A stretch of DNA of 64,000 nt, taken from assembly GCF_003007715.1 (NCBI RefSeq), contig NZ_PXNO01000027.1, positions 124,001-188,000 of the forward strand. The letters run 5' to 3'. The translations under genes were made by a program, and so were the position numbers. The notes beneath the pieces are model-generated. The model was not told where the DNA came from, made no database searches, and worked only from the letters and a program-made list of their open reading frames with translations. Shown one piece after another: positions 10,609 to 18,978 of this stretch (position 1 is its first letter; each line of letters opens with the position of its first letter). This DNA is from Marinobacter shengliensis (GTDB taxonomy: Bacteria > Pseudomonadota > Gammaproteobacteria > Pseudomonadales > Oleiphilaceae).

Positions 10609-10642
10609 TTGTGCGACAAAATTGTGCGATTGAACAATTTTG
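10609..10642 (-). promoter_or_regulatory. Candidate operator upstream of the permease-kinase genes
   Basis: Two nested repeats just beyond the cdaR stop: a perfect 9-bp inverted repeat CAAAATTGT/ACAATTTTG (10617-10625 and 10634-10642, 8-nt spacer) and an 8-bp direct repeat TTGTGCGA at 10609-10616 and 10622-10629 (13-bp period). They lie 118-151 bp upstream of the permease start. Binding by the CdaR-type protein is inferred from position only; there is no T run to make it a simple terminator. Confidence 0.4.
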
Positions 10643-10643
10643 G

Positions 10644-11735
10644 TCAGCGATTTTCCATAGCCATATACAGAAACAGCAAGTCTTCCAGCCGAAAAGGGGA
10701 CCAGCCGGTCAGGGTTTCAATACCCTTGAGCCGGTAGCGAACGGAGTTCCGGTGCAGGTGCAGCTGGCTCGCGCAGCGTTGAATGTCTCCGTCTGCCTCT
10801 ATAAAGGTTCTCAGAGTTTTGAGGTATTGCTCCCGGCGCGGGTGGGCCAGCAGAGGGCGAATGGCCTGGTTAAGCTGGAGTTGCTGCCAGCCGGGGCTCA
10901 GGCTTTGCCAGAGTGCCGCCAGTGGAAAATCCTGAAATGAGAAATGCCCACCCGAGGGCTGGCGCTGTTTACCTGCCTTCAGGGCAGCTTCGGCCGACTC
11001 ATAACAGGCTTTCAGGTTGCTGTGAAATACCGTGCCGGTAGCGGCAGACACTGAATTCCGGCTCGTTGCAGGAATGCGCCCCAAGGCTGCATTCAGGGCT
11101 TCTGCGGCCGGGCGTTCGGTAAAGAAGAAGGCAAGGTGTCGCTGTCGGGTAAGTAACACCAGAGCCTCGGGCTCGGTGCGTTCGAGGTCTCGGGACAACG
11201 TAGCCATATCGGGTGGCCAGGGTGAGGTTGCCTTATTCGCCGCCAGTACAACCGCAATTCTTGGCTTATGAATGTCCAGACCGATTTGTTGTGGCCAGTC
11301 CTCGGGAACCAGTTCACCGTCGAGCAGGGCCTGAAGGGTATTCTGTATCTGGTTCCGGCGGTGACGGGTCACTTCGATCAGTGCCGCCTGCTCCAGGATC
11401 AGTTCTGCCGTGATTCTTAGCAGGTCAGCGTAGGGCAGCACTTTATCGGGGGTGCCGGAAATGCCGACAACGGCTACTACCGATCCGGCCATCACCACGG
11501 GTAGGTTAACCCCGGGCCTGACCCCCGGGTATTCACCCGCTTGAGCCTCCTCTATCACTAGCGGGTTTCCGGTCTTGGCGACGGTTCTGGCTCCCTCATG
11601 CATTTCACCTACCCGCCGTGAATCGCCAGAGGCAATGATGATGCCTTCCGGTGTCATCACGTTCACCGAGTGGCCAATGACGGGCATGGCCCGGTCCACG
11701 ATCCGTTGGGCGGTGGCCTGGTCAAGAGTGTTCAT
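10644..11735 (-). CDS. cdaR: CdaR-family sugar-diacid/glycerate regulator
   Basis: 363-residue transcriptional regulator. N-terminal sugar-diacid recognition domain (about 5-135; LDQATAQRIVDRAMP, NVMTPEGIIIASGD, GVNLPVVMAGSVVAVVGISG), a GGDEF-like middle region, and a C-terminal PucR-type HTH (FIEADGDIQRCASQLHLHRN then SVRYRLKGIE). E. coli CdaR activates glycerate, galactarate and glucarate genes, with glycerate as a likely inducer. Here it sits directly upstream of a GntP permease and glycerate kinase on the same strand, so local control of glycerate use is the natural inference. GAGGAA precedes the ATG. The Lrp-type gene ends 9 nt upstream. Confidence 0.93.
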   Translation of the reverse strand: MNTLDQATAQRIVDRAMPVIGHSVNVMTPEGIIIASGDSRRVGEMHEGARTVAKTGNPLVIEEAQAGEYPGVRPGVNLPVVMAGSVVAVVGISGTPDKVLPYADLLRITAELILEQAALIEVTRHRRNQIQNTLQALLDGELVPEDWPQQIGLDIHKPRIAVVLAANKATSPWPPDMATLSRDLERTEPEALVLLTRQRHLAFFFTERPAAEALNAALGRIPATSRNSVSAATGTVFHSNLKACYESAEAALKAGKQRQPSGGHFSFQDFPLAALWQSLSPGWQQLQLNQAIRPLLAHPRREQYLKTLRTFIEADGDIQRCASQLHLHRNSVRYRLKGIETLTGWSPFRLEDLLFLYMAMENR

Positions 11736-11744
11736 CGTTGTTCC

Positions 11745-12197
11745 TCAAAGGCCACGATCTTTAACGCTTTCCATTACTACAAAGGTGCTGGTTTGCAGCA
11801 CATGGGGCAGGCTGGAGATCTGTTCGCCAAGCACTTGCCGGTACTCGGCCATGTTTTTGGTTCTGACTTTAAGAAGGTAGTCGAAGTTGGCAGCCATCAT
11901 ATGGCATTGCTCAACTGCGGAGATTTGCCGAACCGCCGTGTTGAACGCCGCCAGCGCCTTGCTGCTGGTGTCGTTCAGGGTGACCTGGGCAAAAGCTACG
12001 TGCGACAAGCCAAGCTTGGTCTGGTTCACCATGGCGCTGTAGCCGGTGATGTAGCCCTGCTCCTCCAGGCGCCGCATCCGGATCTGGCAGGGAGTCTTGG
12101 AGAGGCCTACCCGGGAGGCAAGGTCTGTCACGGTTATGCGGCCGTTCTTCTGTAGTTCCCGGATGATCGAGAGGTCAATCCTGTCCAGATCCGCCAT
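11745..12197 (-). CDS. putR: Lrp/AsnC-family regulator, probable PutR
   Basis: 150-residue regulator: N-terminal HTH (GRITVTDLASRVGLSKTPCQ, about 19-38) and C-terminal RAM ligand-binding domain (SHVAFAQVTL to STFVVMESVKDRGL). It is divergent from putA across 203 bp. In several proteobacteria an Lrp-type activator (PutR) next to putA responds to proline; that role is inferred from synteny and from the absence of the DNA-binding domain in this PutA. AAGGA precedes the ATG. The cdaR gene follows after 9 nt, so read-through is possible. Confidence 0.88.
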   Translation of the reverse strand: MADLDRIDLSIIRELQKNGRITVTDLASRVGLSKTPCQIRMRRLEEQGYITGYSAMVNQTKLGLSHVAFAQVTLNDTSSKALAAFNTAVRQISAVEQCHMMAANFDYLLKVRTKNMAEYRQVLGEQISSLPHVLQTSTFVVMESVKDRGL

Positions 12198-12323
12198 GGC
12201 TGCTATCCTTTTAGAAAGTCGGTCTGTTTTTTGTGCCCAGGCAATAATTCCTGTTCTTGGCCTGAATTAGGGGTAATGATTCTGTAATTTCAATCCAAAA
12301 AAGGAAAAAGGTAAACCAATTTC

Positions 12324-12349
12324 TACCTGAATAGGTAAATAGTATATAG
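12324..12349 (+). promoter_or_regulatory. putA upstream region: inverted repeat and -10-like element
   Basis: An interrupted palindrome TACCT-gaat-AGGTA (12324-12337), with a related AGGTAAACC just upstream at 12309-12317, is followed by an AT-rich TATATA-type -10 candidate at 12343-12348. The position between the divergent Lrp-type gene and putA suits an Lrp/PutR operator overlapping the promoter. No convincing -35 element was found. Confidence 0.4.
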
Positions 12350-12400
12350 CGGCTTCGTTAAAATGCGGACAGTATTCCAATAAGCAGGAGGGTATCCCCC

Positions 12401-15400
12401 ATGAGTCCACAGCAATCCATGACGCCAGAGCTTCATAACATTCGCAAGGCCATCCGTGCCAACTACCTGGCGGACGAGTATGAGGTTATTCATCGATTGA
12501 TTGCTGAGGCTCAGCTCTCCGATGACGCTCGGGTGGCGATCTCTGCCCGGGCGGCCGATCTGGTTCGCAGCGTCCGTGGCAGTGCCCGCCCGACCATTAT
12601 GGAAAAATTCCTTTCTGAGTACGGGTTGACCACCAAAGAGGGCGTGGCCTTGATGTGTCTGGCCGAGGCGCTGTTGCGGGTTCCGGATAACCTGACCATC
12701 CATGATCTCATCGAAGACAAAATTACATCCGGTAACTGGGGCGCCCACGTGGGCAAGGCCAAATCCGGACTGATCAATTCGGCCACCCTGGCCTTGTTGA
12801 TGACCAGTAACCTGTTGAAGGACTCCGAGCGCCAGAGCGTGGGGGATACCCTGCGCAAACTGGTCAAGCGCCTTGGCGAGCCGGTGGTTCGTACCGTGGC
12901 GGGGCAGGCCATGAAAGAAATGGGCCGACAGTTCGTGTTGGGCCGGGATATCGAAGAAGCGCAGGAGCGTGGCAAGGCCCAGGAAGCAAGAGGCTACACC
13001 TATTCCTATGACATGCTGGGTGAGGCTGCCCGTACCGATGCCGACGCCCAGCGTTACTACCAGGCGTACTCCGATGCTATCGACAGCATCAGCAAGCGCT
13101 GCGAAGGTGATGTGCGCACCAATCCGGGTATTTCGGTAAAGCTGTCCGCACTGCTGGCCCGCTATGAGTACGGTAACAAAGAGCGGGTGATGAATGAGTT
13201 GATGCCCCGGGCCCTGAAACTGGCCCAGAAGGCCGCAGCGGCCAATATGGGGTTCAATATTGACGCGGAAGAGCAGGACAGGCTCGACCTGTCCCTGGAT
13301 GTGATTGAAGCGATTCTGTCGGAACCGTCACTGAAAGGCTGGGACGGTTTTGGCGTGGTGGTCCAGGCCTTTGCCAAGCGGGCGTCCCAGACGCTGGACT
13401 GGCTCTATGCACTGTCTGAGAAACTGGATCGCCGGATCATGGTGCGGCTGGTGAAGGGTGCCTATTGGGATGCCGAAATTAAACGGGCCCAGGTGATGGG
13501 GTTGTCGGACTTCCCGGTGTTTACCCGCAAGGCCTGCAGCGATGTGTCGTATTTGGCGTGTTCCAAGCAGTTGCTGGGCATGACAGACCGGATTTACCCC
13601 CAGTTTGCCACCCACAACGCCCATTCCGTATCGGCGGTGCTGGAGCTGGCGAAAGGCCTGGGTCGCGACAAGTTTGAGTTCCAGCGGCTACACGGTATGG
13701 GTGAATCCCTGCACGACCAGGTGCTTGAAGACAGCGGTGTGCCTTGCCGGATCTATGCTCCCGTTGGTGCCCACAAAGATCTGCTGGCGTACCTGGTGCG
13801 CCGCCTGCTTGAGAACGGTGCCAACAGTTCTTTCGTGAACCAGATTGTGGACACCAGTATCACTCCGGAAGAGATTGCCAAAGACCCGATTGATGTGGTG
13901 AAGACTCTGGGGCACAACCTGTCCAGCAAGGCGATTGTGCATCCGTCGAAGCTCTTTGGTGAGCAACGCCGTAATTCCAAAGGTTGGGACATCACCGACC
14001 CGGTAACCGTTGAGGAAATCGACGAGGGCCGCAATCGTTACAAGAGTCATCAATGGCACGGCGGTCCGGTATTGGCCGTTGAGCCCGCCAGTGATGAAGT
14101 GGTTGAGGTGCGCAATCCGGCCAACCCGGATGATCTGGTCGGCCACATTACCTACGCCTCCGAGGCGGACGTGTCTGCTGCCCTGGACGCTGCCCGGGAC
14201 GGGTTCAAGCAGTGGTCGGCGCTGTCTGCGGAGGATCGCGCCGAGATGGTCCGTAAGGTAGGCGACCTGTATGAAGAGAACGTACACGAGCTCTTTGCCC
14301 TGACCACCCGGGAAGCCGGTAAGTCCCTGCTGGACGCGGTGGCGGAGATTCGTGAGGCGGTGGATTTCGCGATGTTCTACGCCAACGAAGGTGTCCGTTA
14401 CAAAGACGCGGGCGAGGCCCTTGGCGTGGTTTGTTGTATTTCCCCCTGGAACTTCCCGCTGGCCATCTTTACCGGCCAGATCCTGGCGAACCTGGCGGCA
14501 GGCAATGCGGTGGTCGCCAAGCCGGCGGAGCAGACCTCACTGCTGGCGGTACGGGCGGTTGAACTGATGCACCAGGCGGGCATTCCCAAGGCGGCGATCC
14601 AGTTGCTGCCGGGCACCGGTGCCACCGTGGGTGCTGGTTTGACCTCCGACGCCAGGGTGAATGGTGTGTGCTTCACCGGTTCTACCATGACTGCCCAGCG
14701 CATCAACAAAGCCATGACCGAGCACATGGAGCCGGACGCGCCACTGGTGGCGGAAACCGGTGGTCTGAATGCCATGATCGTGGATTCCACCGCCTTGCCC
14801 GAGCAAGTGGTGCGGGACGTTCTGGCGTCGTCATTCCAGAGCGCTGGCCAGCGCTGTTCTGCTCTGCGTATGTTGTACGTGCAGAAAGACATCGCCGACA
14901 ACCTGCTGGAAATGCTCTATGGCGCCATGGAAGAGCTGGGCATTGGCGACCCCTGGCTGCTGTCTACGGACGTTGGCCCGGTGATCGATGAGAATGCCCG
15001 CAAGAAAATCAACGATCATTGCCAGAAGTTCGAGCAGCAAGGCAAGCTGCTGAAGAAGATCAAGGTGCCCGAGAAAGGCCTGTTCGTTTCCCCTGCGGTG
15101 CTTCAGGTGAGTGGCATTGAGGAAATGGAAGAGGAAATCTTTGGCCCTGTTCTGCACGTGGCTACGTTTGAAGCTAAAGACATCGACAAGGTTGTGGATG
15201 CGGTGAACGCCAAGGGTTACGGCCTGACCTTCGGCATTCACAGCCGGGTAGATAACCGCATTGAGCACATTGCCAGCCGCATCAAGGTGGGCAACACCTA
15301 CGTTAACCGGAACCAGATCGGTGCCATCGTCGGGTCCCAGCCGTTTGGTGGTGAGGGCTTGTCTGGCACTGGTCCGAAGGCCGGCGGCCCGCAGTACGTG

Positions 15401-16030
15401 CGTCGCTTCCTGAGAGCGGAGGTGGTCCACAAGCGGTCGGAGTCCAGCAACAAGGTACTCGGGGCTGACAAGGTTCAGAAGCTGATCGACAAGCTGGAAA
15501 AGGCCGAAGTACCGGCGGCGGATCGCCGTAAAGAAGCTCTGCGCCCCTGGTTCAAGAACGTACCGGCGCCTCTGGATCTGGGCTATGAAGAAATGCCAGG
15601 ACCAACCGGCGAACAGAACCACCTGTCCTGCCATGCCCGTGGCACCATTTTGTGCCTGGGGCCGGATGCGGAGTCTGCGGTAGAGCAGGCTGGCACTGCG
15701 TTGTCACAGGGCAACAAGGTGGTTGTGATTGCACCGGGTGCCGAAAAAGCCCTGGCGGATGCCATCAAAGCCGGCCTGCCGGTAGTGGCCGCCGACGGCG
15801 TGATCGCTCCGGATGCACTGACCCAGCTTGAGGGCTATGCCGCCATTACCAGCGTGGCCGAAAAGCCTCTGCTCAAGCAATATCGCCAGGCCCTCGCCCG
15901 GCGCGATGGTGCGTTGCTGCCCATCATCACCGAGCACAAACTGGACCAGCGCTACGTGATCGAACGGCACCTGTGCATAGACACCACCGCCGCCGGCGGC
16001 AACGCCAGCCTGATCGCCTCTGCCGAGTAG
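12401..16030 (+). CDS. putA: Bifunctional proline dehydrogenase / P5C dehydrogenase
   Basis: 1209-residue PutA oxidising proline to glutamate via P5C, with channeling between an FAD PRODH barrel and an NAD aldehyde dehydrogenase. Seen: helical arm (1-130), PRODH core (TNPGISVKLSALLARYE, RIMVRLVKGAYWDAEIKRAQ, YAPVGAHKDLLAYLVRRLLE), ALDH domain with SPWNFPLAIFTGQI, Glu785 (VAETGG) and nucleophile Cys819 (GQRCSALR), then a C-terminal ALDH-like extra domain to the end. The E. coli-type N-terminal ribbon-helix-helix domain is absent, so this is a non-repressor (type B-like) PutA. AGGAGGG lies 8 nt before the ATG. The TAG stop merges with the REP array that follows. Confidence 0.97.
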   Translation: MSPQQSMTPELHNIRKAIRANYLADEYEVIHRLIAEAQLSDDARVAISARAADLVRSVRGSARPTIMEKFLSEYGLTTKEGVALMCLAEALLRVPDNLTIHDLIEDKITSGNWGAHVGKAKSGLINSATLALLMTSNLLKDSERQSVGDTLRKLVKRLGEPVVRTVAGQAMKEMGRQFVLGRDIEEAQERGKAQEARGYTYSYDMLGEAARTDADAQRYYQAYSDAIDSISKRCEGDVRTNPGISVKLSALLARYEYGNKERVMNELMPRALKLAQKAAAANMGFNIDAEEQDRLDLSLDVIEAILSEPSLKGWDGFGVVVQAFAKRASQTLDWLYALSEKLDRRIMVRLVKGAYWDAEIKRAQVMGLSDFPVFTRKACSDVSYLACSKQLLGMTDRIYPQFATHNAHSVSAVLELAKGLGRDKFEFQRLHGMGESLHDQVLEDSGVPCRIYAPVGAHKDLLAYLVRRLLENGANSSFVNQIVDTSITPEEIAKDPIDVVKTLGHNLSSKAIVHPSKLFGEQRRNSKGWDITDPVTVEEIDEGRNRYKSHQWHGGPVLAVEPASDEVVEVRNPANPDDLVGHITYASEADVSAALDAARDGFKQWSALSAEDRAEMVRKVGDLYEENVHELFALTTREAGKSLLDAVAEIREAVDFAMFYANEGVRYKDAGEALGVVCCISPWNFPLAIFTGQILANLAAGNAVVAKPAEQTSLLAVRAVELMHQAGIPKAAIQLLPGTGATVGAGLTSDARVNGVCFTGSTMTAQRINKAMTEHMEPDAPLVAETGGLNAMIVDSTALPEQVVRDVLASSFQSAGQRCSALRMLYVQKDIADNLLEMLYGAMEELGIGDPWLLSTDVGPVIDENARKKINDHCQKFEQQGKLLKKIKVPEKGLFVSPAVLQVSGIEEMEEEIFGPVLHVATFEAKDIDKVVDAVNAKGYGLTFGIHSRVDNRIEHIASRIKVGNTYVNRNQIGAIVGSQPFGGEGLSGTGPKAGGPQYVRRFLRAEVVHKRSESSNKVLGADKVQKLIDKLEKAEVPAADRRKEALRPWFKNVPAPLDLGYEEMPGPTGEQNHLSCHARGTILCLGPDAESAVEQAGTALSQGNKVVVIAPGAEKALADAIKAGLPVVAADGVIAPDALTQLEGYAAITSVAEKPLLKQYRQALARRDGALLPIITEHKLDQRYVIERHLCIDTTAAGGNASLIASAE

Positions 16031-16157
16031 GGTCTGCAAGGGTCTGTCCCGAAGGGTCTGTCCCCGAATGGGGACTGACCCACTTTTACCTCGGTCCATC
16101 TCCAAACCCCCGATACCTGGTGCGTTTGGGGTCAGTCCCCGTCCGGGGACAGACCCC
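16030..16157. repeat. REP-like palindrome pair after putA
   Basis: Two inverted copies of an imperfect palindrome: 16054-16081 (GGGTCTGTCCCC, 4-nt loop, GGGGACTGACCC; one T:T mismatch) and 16128-16157 in the opposite orientation (A:A mismatch). Two partial head copies precede the first. The pair resembles a BIME built from REP units. It starts with the G of the putA stop codon and could form a bidirectional RNA hairpin acting as transcription stop or 3'-end stabiliser. The same unit recurs at 52247-52481. Confidence 0.85.
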
Positions 16158-16227
16158 GTAGCCAGCTCCCCATTCCCAAGCTACCATACCCACTCCCGAG
16201 TTCACGTCACCCATTACCGGAACACCA

Positions 16228-17418
16228 TTGAACACACCCGCCCCCAGCAAAACCACCGAAGCCGAAGCCACTCAAACCTTCTGCGCAGTCTGCCTGTCGC
16301 TGACGCTCTGTTTCGTGGTCTACTCCATGCTAATCGTCGTGGTACCGGTCTACGGCTTGCAACTGGGCGCCTCTCCCTTGGTCCTTGGTGCGGTTCTGAG
16401 TGCCCAGTATCTGTTACCCCTGGCCCTGGCTATTCCGCTGGGTGGGGTGGTCAGCCGTTTCGGTGGTCGGGCAACGCTGATAACCGGTGCCGGCTTGATG
16501 GTGGCGGGGCTTCTGGCCATGCACCTCTGGCCTGGTTTTGGTGGATTGGTCCTGGGACAGCTATTGGTTGGTCTGGCGCATCTCCAGATGGTTCTGGCGG
16601 CACAGACCATTATTGCCAACCTGGGCGCGGGTCCGCGCCTTGAGAAGTATTTTGGTTGGTACTCCACCTGGCTTTCCGGCGGACAGGTGATCGGCCCACT
16701 TCTGGCAGGGCTGTTGCTGAACGCCAGCGGAACGGCCTACGTGTTTCTGGTGATGGCAGCGTTTGCGCTGGTAGCCGGCGTGGTAGGATTCTGGTTGACC
16801 GGCCAGGCCACTGAACGCATTCAGGTTACTCGAAAGCAGGCAGGATTCCGGGCCCAGTGGGCTTTGATGCAATCGAATCGCGGCGTACAGCTGTCGGTTC
16901 TGGTGACAGTATTGGGCATGTTTGCCCTCGGTGTTTACGGTAGTTACCTTCCAGTTTATCTGGAGAGCCTTGCAATCAGCCCGGTGATCATCGGGATATT
17001 GGTGAGCCTCAGGGCGGGGGTGTCCATGGTGATTCGTCCGTTCATGGCGTCGATCATCGAGCTCGCCGGCGGCCGTGTGAATACGGTGTTTTTGTCACTG
17101 GTCACTGTGTCTGCAGGTATCGCGCTTCTGGGTGCAACGGAGCAGGTTGTCGTCATGGGATTGCTCGCGGTGCTGGTCGGTATCGGCTCAGGACTTACCC
17201 AGCCTTTGTCCATGGTTATTCTTGCGGAGTCGGTTGACCGCGCCAAGCGCTCCGGTGCGCTGGGAATGCGACTGATGGCCAACCGCGCCATCCACTTTCT
17301 GGCACCGCTGATGTTCGGACTTCTGCTGGAGTTGGGCGGTTTCGCACTGGCGTTCGGCGCCTCCGGTGTTGCCATCGCCGCCGCGCTACCCATAGGGCGA
17401 AAGCTGTTCAAGCCGTAA
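16228..17418 (+). CDS. MFS transporter (substrate unknown)
   Basis: 396-residue major facilitator protein with about 12 hydrophobic helices. Family features: RFGGRATLITGAGLMVAGLL between helices 2 and 3, a GxxxGPLLAGLLL-type helix 5 (SGGQVIGPLLAGLLLNASG), and internal repeat VSLRAGVSMVIRPFMA in the second half. The substrate cannot be inferred; the family includes drug and metabolite exporters. The start used is TTG at 16228 because the next in-frame Met lies inside helix 1; there is only a weak ribosome site, so the start is uncertain. It is isolated from putA by the REP pair. Confidence 0.85.
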   Translation: MNTPAPSKTTEAEATQTFCAVCLSLTLCFVVYSMLIVVVPVYGLQLGASPLVLGAVLSAQYLLPLALAIPLGGVVSRFGGRATLITGAGLMVAGLLAMHLWPGFGGLVLGQLLVGLAHLQMVLAAQTIIANLGAGPRLEKYFGWYSTWLSGGQVIGPLLAGLLLNASGTAYVFLVMAAFALVAGVVGFWLTGQATERIQVTRKQAGFRAQWALMQSNRGVQLSVLVTVLGMFALGVYGSYLPVYLESLAISPVIIGILVSLRAGVSMVIRPFMASIIELAGGRVNTVFLSLVTVSAGIALLGATEQVVVMGLLAVLVGIGSGLTQPLSMVILAESVDRAKRSGALGMRLMANRAIHFLAPLMFGLLLELGGFALAFGASGVAIAAALPIGRKLFKP

Positions 17419-17486
17419 TCCTTTGCAAATTGAACTTCGGTACTCGGGTGGTTACCATTCAGCCTGCAGAAATGAGGGGCTATTCC

Positions 17487-17942
17487 GTGACCAGATTACT
17501 GATTTTCTTGATTGTGGTTCTCGCAGCCAATACTGCGCACGCCAATGAATCCCGCTGGTTGCTGCAGACCAGCGTTTTCACAACCCACCACAATCCCAAA
17601 CCGGAACACAACAACGACCAGAAACTGGTCTCGCTGGAATATGCCCGTGAGGACGATTGGGTGGTTGGCGGAGCAAGCTTTCTGAATTCCTTCAGTCAGC
17701 GTTCAGCGTATGTCTTCACCGGCCGGTACTTTGATTTCGGGCCGGGGCCAGTGTTTGCCAAGGTGACCGGTGGGCTGATGCACGGGTATCGGGGCGAGTA
17801 TCGGGACAAGATTCCGCTGAATCACCTGGGCGTAGCGCCCGCTATCATTCCTGCAGTCGGAGTTCGAGGGCAGCATGTATCCTCAGAGCTTTCGTTTCTG
17901 GGAGCCGCAGCAGTGATGATTACCACCGGCTTGCAGTTCTAG
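17487..17942 (+). CDS. Small outer-membrane beta-barrel protein
   Basis: 151 residues from a GTG start that has GAGGGG 7 nt upstream. Earlier in-frame ATGs at 17430 and 17472 would place extra residues before the signal peptide. An N-terminal signal peptide (about 1-20, ends NTAHA) is followed by alternating-hydrophobicity strands and a C-terminal Phe (ITTGLQF), as in outer-membrane barrels. It resembles a Pseudomonas family that I recall being labelled 'sn-glycerol-3-phosphate transporter' (shared EYRDKIPLNHLGVAP region). That label looks unsupported by the fold, so I call it only an outer-membrane barrel. Confidence 0.75.
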   Translation: MTRLLIFLIVVLAANTAHANESRWLLQTSVFTTHHNPKPEHNNDQKLVSLEYAREDDWVVGGASFLNSFSQRSAYVFTGRYFDFGPGPVFAKVTGGLMHGYRGEYRDKIPLNHLGVAPAIIPAVGVRGQHVSSELSFLGAAAVMITTGLQF

Positions 17943-17960
17943 TGAACGGTCAAGAATTAC

Positions 17961-18188
17961 TTGGCGGCTCCAGCCGGGGATTCTCGATGGTGTTATCCAA
18001 ATTCGTCAGATTCCGGCACGATAATGACTGCACAGGGACTTATGCCTGAGGTGGCTGAACGTTGCCTTAACCATACTGAAGATAATAAGGTAAAGCGTGT
18101 GTATCAGCGCCACATTATGGCCCTGAAAAGAAAGAGGCTTGGGGTTTGTTGGTACCTCATGCACGAGAGTTGTTTCATCTCGGTATAG
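17961..18188 (+). pseudogene. Fragment of a P4-type tyrosine integrase
   Basis: An open frame of 75 codons contains MPEVAERCLNHTEDNKVKR followed by VYQRH, which matches the C-terminal catalytic part of DUF4102/P4-type phage integrases (the LNH motif and the region leading to the catalytic Tyr in YQRH). The upstream HDLRRT motif and the whole N-terminal two thirds are missing, and the start is arbitrary. The fragment therefore looks like a relic of an integrative element. Confidence 0.7.
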
Positions 18189-18374
18189 GTAACTTACTGA
18201 ATGATTCGTCTGCTGATTGTCCAAACCGTAAAAGCCAAGAAGATCTAGCCGAAGTTTAATATCTCAAGAAGTTATGGGGCGAAGAAAAGGTAGTTTCTTC
18301 GATGCATTGGCCGACAAGAGAAGTTTACTACTTCTACTTGCACCGTTCTGGATGGACTTCCCCCAATGAAATGA

Positions 18375-18555
18375 GGCTGTAAACCAAATTGTGTAACTGC
18401 CCACGACTGAGTAATCTTTTCAAAAGGATATCATTGTGGGTGCGCAATTGGACCGCGAAAGCTCAAAGCCATTGAGCCGCTTTATTCTTGAATTCGACGA
18501 CCGCCTAAACGGCCATCTGTAATGGGGTGGCTGGTTGCACACATATATTTGCAGG
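18375..18555 (+). mobile_element. Decayed IS256-like relic with terminal inverted repeats
   Basis: Two similar ends in inverted orientation lie at 18375-18401 and 18529-18555; reading outward, both begin GGC, then (A/T)G(G)TT(A/G)CACA. Between them an 18439-18522 frame ends LSRFILEFDDRLNGHL-stop, preceded in another frame by RNWTAKAQSH. This resembles the C-terminus of IS256/Mutator transposases, which end in a W-rich segment followed by an F-DRL tail. The rest of the transposase is gone and the frame is broken. The call comes from pattern recognition and needs an ISfinder comparison. Confidence 0.4.
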
Positions 18556-18978
18556 CTATTTATCGGCATCATTGTTGCGATATTGATGGTTTGCAAAGCT
18601 CATTAGTCAGTTGCTTGTTTAGTGCTATTGCTATCATCGTCCCCGGGTTTATCAACTGAAAATCAGTAATCAAGTTTTATATTTATTTTTAAGAAGGTTT
18701 CTGTTTTTTTAATGTTAGATGGCTTCTAATTCTGGCTTGTTTAAATAGTTGTCCGTTGAGATTGGCCAGAATAACGTTAACTTGAGAATAATCTTATATA
18801 TTCATTTTCTGTTTCTATATACCTTATCGCAAAGCAAGCTATTTCTCTGAAATAGTTACAAGCCTTAAGTTCCCTCGCGAGTTCGTTGAACTTTCGAGAT
18901 GCATGTATTGCCAGCTGAAAATGGTTTTGTAGGGCCGGCACAGTTTGCCGATAAGTAAATCAATATAGGAAATGGTCA
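18556..18978. other. AT-rich intergenic region upstream of the ompA-like gene
   Basis: About 420 bp, distinctly AT-richer than the flanking genes, with long T and A runs (for example near 18660-18720) and no plausible coding frame. It presumably holds the promoter of the 18979-23090 operon, but no confident -35/-10 pair could be assigned. The composition fits horizontally acquired or silenced DNA. Confidence 0.6.

Noticed and set aside
16030-16157. CRISPR array from the repeated GGGTCTGTCCCC units
   Set aside because: Units are imperfect palindromes in opposite orientations with unequal spacing and no cas genes; REP-like repeats fit better.
17430-17486. Longer N-terminus for the outer-membrane barrel (ATG 17430 or 17472)
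   Set aside because: The GTG at 17487 has the good ribosome site and directly begins the signal peptide.
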